Assembly (NCBI GenBank): GCA_964368455.1
Contig: CAYJAZ010000024.1
Span: 1 to 41,176 of the forward strand
DNA length: 41,176 nucleotides
Source of the DNA: CAYJAZ01 sp964368455
GTDB taxonomy: Bacteria > Desulfobacterota > Desulfovibrionia > Desulfovibrionales > Desulfovibrionaceae
Direction: 5' to 3'
The notes below the pieces were generated by a model. It worked only from the letters and a program-made list of their open reading frames with translations, did no database searches and was not told the origin of the DNA. The position numbers and the translations under genes are program-made. Every line of letters starts with the position of its first letter. Position 1 is the stretch's first letter. Below are positions 34,613 through 41,176 of the stretch, one piece after another.

Positions 34613-34625
34613 CAGACAGTAAATA

Positions 34626-36296
34626 ATGAACAACATTCAAAACACATATACACAAGAGCATAAAAATTTTGCTGAAAAATTCTATGCTCTTGTTCTACAA
34701 AATCCGACAAAATTGGCTTTTTTTCTCATTCTTCTAATGACTTCAATACGCCTCATCTTTATAGGCACAGATCAATTAGATCTTTCATCTGACGAAGCAC
34801 AATATTGGGATTGGTCACGAACATTACAACTCTCCTACTATTCAAAAGGCCCTTTAATTTCATGGATTATTGGTTTTTGGACAAATATCTTTGGAGACAC
34901 GCAATTTGCTGTACGTTTTGGTGCAGTTGTTAATTCAATAATAGCTCAACTCATTATATTTATTGGTGTTTCAAAAATATTTAAAAGGCCAACCACAGGC
35001 TTTCTTGCTTTATTTGTCGCAAATAGCATGCCTTTATTTACTGCTTCATCTATATTGATGACAACAGATAGCCCTTTGCTTTTATGCTGGCTAACAGCCT
35101 TTTTTTCTTTATATATTTTAAGCACAAGATCTTCTCTTGCTGCTTATATCGCACTCTTTTTGGCTATGGCTTTTGGCTGTTTAGCTAAATATATGATGTT
35201 TGCATTTTTAGCTCTTGCTATTCCTTATCTTATCTTATTGTATTTCTTCAAAATGATTGCACTTTCTAGGATTTTAGCTATTTGCCTTTCAATGGCATTA
35301 GGCTCTATTGCTGGATTATTGCCAATATTTTTGTGGAATGCACAAAATGATTGGGTAGGTTTTTTACATGTTTCAAGCCTTGCTGGCGTCACTGGCAAAA
35401 AGGCACAGCAATTCTTTGATCTTCCATCTGTTCCTGAATTTATTGGCGGACAATTAGGCATAGCAACACCTTGGTGGTTTATTCTTGCCTTATTCACAGC
35501 AATTGTCTTTGCAAAATTTATCTATGCTGAAATAAAGCATTCTTCTTTCAATAAAGTTGAAAACGCTGAAAATACAGAAGAAATTTCTTTATTTAGACAA
35601 AAAACCCTCCTTGCTTGTGGTTTCTTGCCTTTGATGTCTGCTTTCTTTTTATGGTCTTTCCACACTACAATTTATGCGAATTGGCCTGCAATGACTTATG
35701 TTTCACTTATTTTGCTCACAGCCTTTGGTTTGGAGCATTGTCTTTCACGTCTGTCTGAATTTACAGCAAGAAAGAAGAAATATATTTCTCTAATGCTTTT
35801 AGTTTCTGCGGCTCTTCCTTTTGTTATTTATTTAACACCATTCTTCCCATTGCCAGAAATAATAGATCCTACATTAAGGTTAAAAGGCTGGAATAATTTA
35901 TCTATAAAACTTGAAGAAATGCAAAATTCTTTTGAAGATCCAGAAAAAGTATTCTACTTTTCTTCACGTTACGACACAACAGCTTCACTTTCTTTTTATT
36001 CACCTAAACAAGAAAGATCCTTTGATGCAAATTTTGATAACAGACTTTCACAATACGACTTATGGCCTAATCCTTCTGATAACAAAGATTTCATAGGCTA
36101 TGACGCTCTTTATATTTCTAAAAAAACAAATCTACCTCATGAATATTTTCAACATCATTTAGGCAATTTATTTGAAAAGATTGAGATTATTCCTTATGTG
36201 ACTAAACATAAAAATGGCAGAGGTGAAGATTTTTTAATTATAAAATGTTATAATTATAATGGAACATGGCCAAAACAATTAAATAAATCTTATTAA
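34626..36296 (+). CDS. Glycosyltransferase family 39 (PMT/ArnT-like) integral membrane protein
   Basis: This 556-residue GT-C fold protein has about 11-12 membrane helices. The first periplasmic loop carries the acidic motif SSDEAQYWDWSRTLQLSYYSKGP, the likely polyprenyl-phosphate sugar donor site, and the C-terminal ~150 residues form a soluble periplasmic domain. Relatives transfer sugars from lipid-linked donors to lipid A, proteins or glycans; the acceptor cannot be told here. It starts 13 bases after gatB, so translation is probably linked, and precedes the class A PBP gene, consistent with an envelope role. Confidence 0.82.
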   Translation: MNNIQNTYTQEHKNFAEKFYALVLQNPTKLAFFLILLMTSIRLIFIGTDQLDLSSDEAQYWDWSRTLQLSYYSKGPLISWIIGFWTNIFGDTQFAVRFGAVVNSIIAQLIIFIGVSKIFKRPTTGFLALFVANSMPLFTASSILMTTDSPLLLCWLTAFFSLYILSTRSSLAAYIALFLAMAFGCLAKYMMFAFLALAIPYLILLYFFKMIALSRILAICLSMALGSIAGLLPIFLWNAQNDWVGFLHVSSLAGVTGKKAQQFFDLPSVPEFIGGQLGIATPWWFILALFTAIVFAKFIYAEIKHSSFNKVENAENTEEISLFRQKTLLACGFLPLMSAFFLWSFHTTIYANWPAMTYVSLILLTAFGLEHCLSRLSEFTARKKKYISLMLLVSAALPFVIYLTPFFPLPEIIDPTLRLKGWNNLSIKLEEMQNSFEDPEKVFYFSSRYDTTASLSFYSPKQERSFDANFDNRLSQYDLWPNPSDNKDFIGYDALYISKKTNLPHEYFQHHLGNLFEKIEIIPYVTKHKNGRGEDFLIIKCYNYNGTWPKQLNKSY

Positions 36297-36426
36297 AATT
36301 GTTTCGAACAAATATAAATATATAAAATAATTATCTTAACTTTCATAAATTTTCATTTTGCAAAAAATTGACTCTTTACAGAAAGGAATAAAACTTGCAT
36401 TATCAGCAAGTCGTGAGGTAAGAAAA

Positions 36427-39354
36427 ATGACAGAAAACAAAGACACACAACCTGTAAAACAAGAAGCTACTTTCTTGAATACTGCAAGCAATACAAATCA
36501 AGATATGAATAAAGAAACAACAAATACTATTGAAAATAACGAACAATCAGAAAAAAACGAAATTCCATCTTTATCCTTTGGAAAAAAAGAAAATCTTCAC
36601 AATGATTTTAGCACAGTTCAAAATCAAGATAGTCTCAAGGCAGATTCTGCTCTATTAAAAGAAGCTGAACTTGCTGAACAAATCAATAATGAAGCCTTTG
36701 TTCTAAACACAAATACCAAAACACAACATACTGAAAATACACTTCAAAACACTGAAGAAAAAACTACAGAAAAATCTGAATCCCCTCTTGAAACAAGTCC
36801 AACTGCATCTTCTTCAACAGAAAATACTGTAGAAAATACAACAGAAAAACTGGCAGAAGAAGCTCTATTACAAGATAATCCAGAAGAAGATAACACTAAA
36901 AAGTCTAAGAAAAAGAAAAAAGCAAGAGTAAAACAATCTCCTATGAAATTCTTGCTTAAGTTTATCTTTTTCTCTGTAAATATTGGTGTTGCATTAGCTA
37001 TTATCATTGTCTACGGCGTTATTCAATGGGCTTCTGCCGATCTACCTAGCATCACAAAAGTAGCTGATTTTAGACCACCGCTCACTACTACAATTCTTGC
37101 ACGTGATGGTTCTGTTATGGGTGAATTATACAATGAACAAAGATATTTAATCACTGTTGATGAATTACCAGATCACGTCACACAAGCCTTTATTTCAGCA
37201 GAAGACAAAACATTTTTTGACCATCCAGGCATCAATCCAATTGCTATCCTTAGAGCAGCAATAACTAACTTCACTTCTGGCTCAACACAAGGTGCAAGCA
37301 CTATCACACAGCAAGTAGTGAAAAGGCTTCTTCTCACACCAGAAAAAACCTACACACGTAAAATCAAAGAAATGTTACTTGCTTTCCAATTAGAAAGACA
37401 ATTATCAAAGAAAGATATTCTTACCATCTATCTCAACCAAATTCACGTTGGTGGCCGCTCTTACGGTATTGAAGCTGGAGCACGTTATTATTTTGCTAAA
37501 CACGCAAAAGATCTCAGCATTGCAGAAGCTGCTTTAATAGCCGGTATCTTACCAGCAACTACAAGATTCAATCCATACAGAGACTACAATGCCGCAAGAA
37601 ATAGACAAGAATACGTTCTAGGCAGAATGCGTGAAGACGGTAAAATCACAGATGCTGAATACGAAGAAGCTTTTTATGAAATTCCAGTTTTCAAAAAAAT
37701 GGAGCATGCAAAAGTTGAAGGTGCTGAATGGTATTTAGAAGAAGTTCGCCGTCAGCTCATAGAACTTTTTTCAGAAGAAAATGCTAAGCAAAATGGCCTT
37801 GACTATGGCGTGTATGGCGAACAAGCTGTATACGAACTTGGACTAACCATAAAAACTGCCATGGATCCTGCTATTCAACTTATTGCAGAAAAATCCTTAC
37901 GTAAAGGACTTGAAAGTTCAAGTAAAAGGTATGGTTGGCAAGGGCCTGTTGAAAATATCATGCAATTTGAATTTGCCTCCTATTTAGAAAAAAATCCATT
38001 TACTCTATCAGATTTAGAAAACAATAATTGGGTAAAAGTTTTAGTCACAGACGTCACAGCAAAAGGAGCTAAAGTTTCTCTTGGCGAATATCAAGGCTAT
38101 ATTTCTGTTAATACAATGGGCTGGGCAAGAAAGCATAATCCAAAAGTCACTGGTTATGAAGATTCCACAAATATCAAGAATGCAACAAGTGTTTTAAAAG
38201 TTGGCGATATTGTTTACGCAAGTTTCAATCCGCCTGCCACAACAAAGAAAAATCCTGACACTCTCTTACTCTCTGAAATAACAAAACAAACTGTGATTCC
38301 ACTAGCTCTACAACAAAAACCAGAAGTGCAAGGTGCTCTTATCTCCATTGAGCCAAAAACTTCTGACGTTGTCGCACTTGTCGGCGGTTACGACTTTGGC
38401 CTCGCAAGCTCACATTTCAACAGAGCTACACAAGCAAAACGTCAACCAGGTTCTGCCTTTAAGCCATTTGTCTATTCCGCAGCTCTTGATCAAGGCTTCA
38501 CCCTCACTTCTGAAATATTAGACGCACCTATTGTTTTTATCGATCCATATTCCAGACAAATGTGGAGACCATCTAATTTCGACCAGAAATTCGACGGAAG
38601 AATGCCATTTATAACAGCTCTTAAACGTTCAAGAAACCTCGCTACCGTACGTGTTGCACAGCAAATAGGAATGGAGAGCGTTATACAAAGAGCAAGAGAT
38701 TTAGGCCTTAAAGGCGAATTACCACCACATATTGCAGCCTCACTTGGTTCTATAGAAGTTACACCTCTTGAAATGGCTGTCGCATACACAGCATTTGCAA
38801 ATCAAGGTCTTCTCAGCAAACCAAGATTTATTCAATCCATCATAGGCCCTTGGGGTAATGAAGTATACGTCAATCAAAATGAATACACTCAAGCAATAAG
38901 CCCACAAAATGCCTATCTCATGAGTGCTATGCTTGAAGAGGTTGTAAAATCTGGTACAGGTTCACAATTAAAGAAATTAGAAATACCACTTGGCGGTAAA
39001 ACAGGTACTACAAACGAAGAAATGGACGCATGGTTTATTGGCGTCACACCAAATATAGTCACAGCTACATACATCGGCTATGATTGGCCAAAACCAATGG
39101 GAAGAGGAGAAACAGGCTCTAGAGCCGCTCTGCCAATCTTCAAAAGCTTTGCCGAAGAAGCACTCCCACTCTACCCATCAGATCTCTTCACAGTTCCAGA
39201 AGGTATCTACTTTGTTGGCGATGAAGAAAATGATGGCGCTGGCATTCCATTTGCTGAAGGAACTTCGCCAAATACTTCCATACACGCCGTCACAAACGAA
39301 GAACAAAGTGCAGATGTAAAACAAGCCGAAGATCTACTAAAACAAATATTCTAA
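36427..39354 (+). CDS. mrcA: Class A penicillin-binding protein 1A
   Basis: This 975-residue protein starts at ATG 36427, where GAGGTAAG gives a good ribosome site. An open in-frame TTG start at 36358 is less likely. An unusual 170-residue cytoplasmic extension rich in Glu, Asn, Thr and Lys precedes the membrane helix (about 174-205). The GT51 glycosyltransferase domain has the catalytic EDKTFFDHPG (Glu259) and QGASTITQQ. The transpeptidase domain has S676-A-F-K679, SRN in KRSRNLATV, and K858-T-G in GGKTGTTNEE. It polymerises and crosslinks peptidoglycan. The low-complexity extension ends in a Lys/Arg patch (KKSKKKKKARVKQS) beside the membrane and might recruit partners. It is the third gene of the gatB run. 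Confidence 0.95.
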   Translation: MTENKDTQPVKQEATFLNTASNTNQDMNKETTNTIENNEQSEKNEIPSLSFGKKENLHNDFSTVQNQDSLKADSALLKEAELAEQINNEAFVLNTNTKTQHTENTLQNTEEKTTEKSESPLETSPTASSSTENTVENTTEKLAEEALLQDNPEEDNTKKSKKKKKARVKQSPMKFLLKFIFFSVNIGVALAIIIVYGVIQWASADLPSITKVADFRPPLTTTILARDGSVMGELYNEQRYLITVDELPDHVTQAFISAEDKTFFDHPGINPIAILRAAITNFTSGSTQGASTITQQVVKRLLLTPEKTYTRKIKEMLLAFQLERQLSKKDILTIYLNQIHVGGRSYGIEAGARYYFAKHAKDLSIAEAALIAGILPATTRFNPYRDYNAARNRQEYVLGRMREDGKITDAEYEEAFYEIPVFKKMEHAKVEGAEWYLEEVRRQLIELFSEENAKQNGLDYGVYGEQAVYELGLTIKTAMDPAIQLIAEKSLRKGLESSSKRYGWQGPVENIMQFEFASYLEKNPFTLSDLENNNWVKVLVTDVTAKGAKVSLGEYQGYISVNTMGWARKHNPKVTGYEDSTNIKNATSVLKVGDIVYASFNPPATTKKNPDTLLLSEITKQTVIPLALQQKPEVQGALISIEPKTSDVVALVGGYDFGLASSHFNRATQAKRQPGSAFKPFVYSAALDQGFTLTSEILDAPIVFIDPYSRQMWRPSNFDQKFDGRMPFITALKRSRNLATVRVAQQIGMESVIQRARDLGLKGELPPHIAASLGSIEVTPLEMAVAYTAFANQGLLSKPRFIQSIIGPWGNEVYVNQNEYTQAISPQNAYLMSAMLEEVVKSGTGSQLKKLEIPLGGKTGTTNEEMDAWFIGVTPNIVTATYIGYDWPKPMGRGETGSRAALPIFKSFAEEALPLYPSDLFTVPEGIYFVGDEENDGAGIPFAEGTSPNTSIHAVTNEEQSADVKQAEDLLKQIF

Positions 39355-39377
39355 ATTATTCTGTATAAGGAATTTTT

Positions 39378-40184
39378 ATGCAAAACACAAAGATAATTAT
39401 CACAGGTGCTTCTGGAAGAATGGGTGCAACTCTTGTCAACCTCATCCAACAAGCAGAAGATCTAGAACTCGTCGCTGCAATAGAAAGAGAAGAAAGTTTG
39501 CCAAAACTTGCCTATCTCCAAAATAGCACATGCAAAATTTCCTCAAATACAGAAGAAATCTTCGCACAATTTGATCAGCAAAATGTTGTTGTCATAGATT
39601 TCACCTCGCCTGAAAACACCATAAACACTGCAAGATTAGCTAATACATACAAAATCGCACATATAATAGGCACAACAGGCCTCTCAAAAGAAGAAAAAGA
39701 AGAATTAGAAAAACTCTGCCAAAGTAATAAAATCTTCTTTTCGGCAAATATGAGTATAGGTATCAACGTATTACTCAAATTCTTGCCAAAACTTACACAA
39801 ATGTTAGGCTCTGAATACGATGTCGAAATGGTTGAACTACACCACAATAAGAAAAAAGATAGCCCTAGCGGAACAGCATTACGCCTTGCAGAATGTCTCG
39901 CAGAAGCCAAAGAATGGGAACTCAAAGATGTAGCAAACTACCACAGAGAAGGTTTGGTAGGAGAAAGACCAAAAGAAGAAATCGGTATACAAACCATACG
40001 CGGCGGAGACGTTGTCGGTGTGCATACCGTCTACTACATGGGGCCAGGCGAAAGAATTGAAATCACGCATCAAGCACACTCCAGAGAAAATTTCGCACAA
40101 GGTGCACTGCGTGCCGCAAGATGGATCAATACTCAAGAATGCGGCAAATTATACGAAATCATAGATATGTTCACAGATATATAA
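39378..40184 (+). CDS. dapB: 4-hydroxy-tetrahydrodipicolinate reductase
   Basis: This 268-residue enzyme is of typical length. It has the NAD(P)H-binding ITGASGRMGATL at residues 6-17, IGTTGLSKEE, and the catalytic and substrate-binding ELHHNKKKDSPSGTALRLAE at about 154-173. It makes tetrahydrodipicolinate on the way to lysine and diaminopimelate, the crosslinking residue of peptidoglycan, which suits its place after the PBP gene. The upstream ribosome site is AAGGA. A strong terminator follows. Confidence 0.97.
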   Translation: MQNTKIIITGASGRMGATLVNLIQQAEDLELVAAIEREESLPKLAYLQNSTCKISSNTEEIFAQFDQQNVVVIDFTSPENTINTARLANTYKIAHIIGTTGLSKEEKEELEKLCQSNKIFFSANMSIGINVLLKFLPKLTQMLGSEYDVEMVELHHNKKKDSPSGTALRLAECLAEAKEWELKDVANYHREGLVGERPKEEIGIQTIRGGDVVGVHTVYYMGPGERIEITHQAHSRENFAQGALRAARWINTQECGKLYEIIDMFTDI

Positions 40185-40194
40185 ATATAATAAG

Positions 40195-40224
40195 ACGGCG
40201 GATTTTTATCCGCTGTTTTTTTTT
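40195..40224 (+). terminator. Rho-independent terminator after dapB
   Basis: GCGGAT-TTTT-ATCCGC is followed by a 9-10 base T-run. It ends the gatB-to-dapB unit. Confidence 0.93.
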
Positions 40225-40326
40225 ATGTCTCCGACGGGCAAAGGGGCACGCCCCCTTTGCAAACCCGTATAAGGCAAGGTTAATGCGTGGGGATTTAGCT
40301 AAAGAAGAAAATTTAATTTTTTTTGT

Positions 40327-40455
40327 TTGCGAAAAAGTTTTAAGGCTAAGGTGCAAAGCACCTTAGCCTTAAATACTGTTTCGCTTTAAAATGGGGGAAA
40401 AAGAAATTCAACAGAGAATTTTTTGCCATTTGTCACTACGTTCCAAATGTGTCTA
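40327..40455 (+). repeat. Dispersed repeat, copy 2, with palindromic centre
   Basis: This has the same blocks as at 40-149. The centre (40342-40370) is AAGGCTAAGGTGC-AAA-GCACCTTAGCCTT, a perfect 13-bp-arm palindrome absent from copy 1. With the outer GCGAAA…TTTCGC arms the whole could form one long hairpin. Confidence 0.8.
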
Positions 40456-40508
40456 AGTTGATTTTGTGCAAAGAATTAAGTCGTTAGCAGAGGATGAAAT
40501 GTCTAAGA

Positions 40509-40622
40509 CTCGTCATTGCGAAGACTGAGCAAGGCGAAGGACGTGGAAATCCATGTATTTTAAATTTAATTTTACTTAAAAGGCATGGATTGCCACGTCG
40601 TTTCACTCCTCGCAATGACGAG
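40509..40622. repeat. Large inverted repeat of the CGTCATTGCG…CAATCCATG type
   Basis: The outer arms CTCGTCATTGCG/CGCAATGACGAG are perfect (12 bp). The inner arms ACGTGGAAATCCATG/CATGGATTGCCACGT have one mismatch. Similar palindromic repeats are scattered in many bacterial genomes and are thought to be non-autonomous elements. Confidence 0.8.
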
Positions 40623-40625
40623 CAT

Positions 40626-40827
40626 GAGCTTCGTTTTTAATAGGATAAATAGTTCTGCATCATTAAAAAAATTACTTCACTCACATTTGGAACGCAGTGA
40701 CAAATGCTAAATTGATTTTAATTGAAATTGATTTAGCCATATTTTAAAGCGAAACAGTATTTAATGTTTTGGTGCGAAGCAACAAAACTTTAAAACTTTT
40801 TCGCAAATAAAAAAAAATAAAGTATGA
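40626..40827 (-). repeat. 202-bp direct repeat A (contains dispersed repeat copy 3, reversed)
   Basis: This is nearly identical to 40975-41176; I find two mismatches by eye. It holds the dispersed repeat in reverse orientation, ending AAAACTTTTTCGCAAATAAA. Confidence 0.88.
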
Positions 40828-40974
40828 CTAACCAATACCTTACGCACTTACCTTGCATGCTAGGGTTTCCAAAGGGAATTATTCCCTTTGGCCGTCGGAG
40901 ACAAAAGAGACAAAAAAAGATATAGATTGCCACAATCGCATTTTGAGAAAATGCTCTTTCGCAATGACGAGTCT

Positions 40975-41176
40975 GAGCTTCGTTTTTAATAGAATAAATA
41001 GTTCTGCATCATTAAAAAAATTACTTCACTCACATTTGGAACGCAGTGACAAATGCTAAATTGATTTTAATTGAAATTGATTTAGCCATATTTTAAAGCG
41101 AAACAGTATTTAATGTTTTGATGCGAAGCAACAAAACTTTAAAACTTTTTCGCAAATAAAAAAAAATAAAGTATGA
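40975..41176 (-). repeat. 202-bp direct repeat B (contains dispersed repeat copy 4, reversed)
   Basis: This is the second copy of the 40626-40827 unit, ending exactly at the window edge. The break of the sequence at a repeat suggests an assembly limit. Confidence 0.88.

Larger units (their letters stand above)
40227..40902. repeat. Repeat block bounded by 19-base inverted repeats
   Basis: GTCTCCGACGGGCAAAGGG at 40227-40245 is matched in reverse at 40884-40902 with one mismatch. Each end also has its own hairpin (GCAAAGGGG/CCCCTTTGC on the left, CCAAAGGGAA/TTCCCTTTGG on the right). I see no transposase or credible gene in 40185-41176; the interval holds only repeats. Confidence 0.7.

Noticed and set aside
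40121..40366. Short reading frames at and after the dapB end
   Set aside because: They run through the dapB C terminus, its terminator and palindromic repeats, have no ribosome site, and encode nothing recognisable.

Overview
The window is about 41 kb of AT-rich bacterial chromosome and looks like one contig or scaffold of a draft genome. It has a run of 10 N at 3489-3498 and copies of the same repeat family at both ends. The RTX protein has an N-terminal domain of the kind I associate with Desulfovibrio type I-secreted proteins. Together with sigma-54 dependence of flagellin, a PAS chemoreceptor with a cysteine cluster, the anaerobic glycerol-3-phosphate dehydrogenase subunits GlpA and GlpB, and a type III secretion chaperone with a large effector-like partner, this suggests a motile, anaerobic, probably host-associated member of the Desulfovibrionaceae. 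The low GC would fit a host-adapted lineage. The genus cannot be fixed from sequence reading alone.

Layout. 0.2-4.8 kb (minus): an L-cysteine desulfidase family protein, a chemoreceptor interrupted by the N gap, and a Crp/Fnr-family regulator. 5.1-8.2 kb (plus): thioredoxin reductase, thioredoxin and an arylsulfotransferase-like protein without a signal peptide. 8.7-11.2 kb (plus): an RTX protein with a VWA domain, preceded by a structured 445-bp leader. 11.3-13.8 kb: an anion-transporter-like permease and a MobA-like protein, divergent around a Crp-type dyad. 13.9-16.0 kb (minus): a dCache chemoreceptor. 16.5-21.0 kb (plus): a CesT-type chaperone and a 1341-residue putative effector with a C-terminal papain-like Cys/His/Asn signature. 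Then come a MATE transporter (minus), a coiled-coil hypothetical, a GNGNN-repeat protein, tRNA-Leu(CAA) on the minus strand, and flagellin. 26.7-29.9 kb (minus): glpB and glpA, separated by a tandem repeat that contains a second copy of the glpA tail. 30.1-32.9 kb: rpoN (minus), a small sigma-54-type hypothetical (plus) and pal (minus). 33.2-40.2 kb (plus): gatB, a GT39-family glycosyltransferase, a class A PBP and dapB. 40.2-41.2 kb: gene-free, dense in inverted and direct repeats.

The main integrating observation is regulatory. Four genes or operons have a -24/-12 sigma-54 promoter with exact GG-to-GC spacing: the chaperone/effector pair, the GNGNN-repeat protein, flagellin, and the 131-aa hypothetical next to rpoN. 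Two more have FliA (sigma-28)-like promoters of the form TAAT-N15-[G/T]CCGATAA: the dCache chemoreceptor and the 214-aa coiled-coil protein. A putative type III effector and several unrecognised proteins therefore appear wired into the flagellar transcription hierarchy. This is the best candidate here for an undescribed system: a flagellum-coordinated exported set. No secretion apparatus genes lie inside the window.
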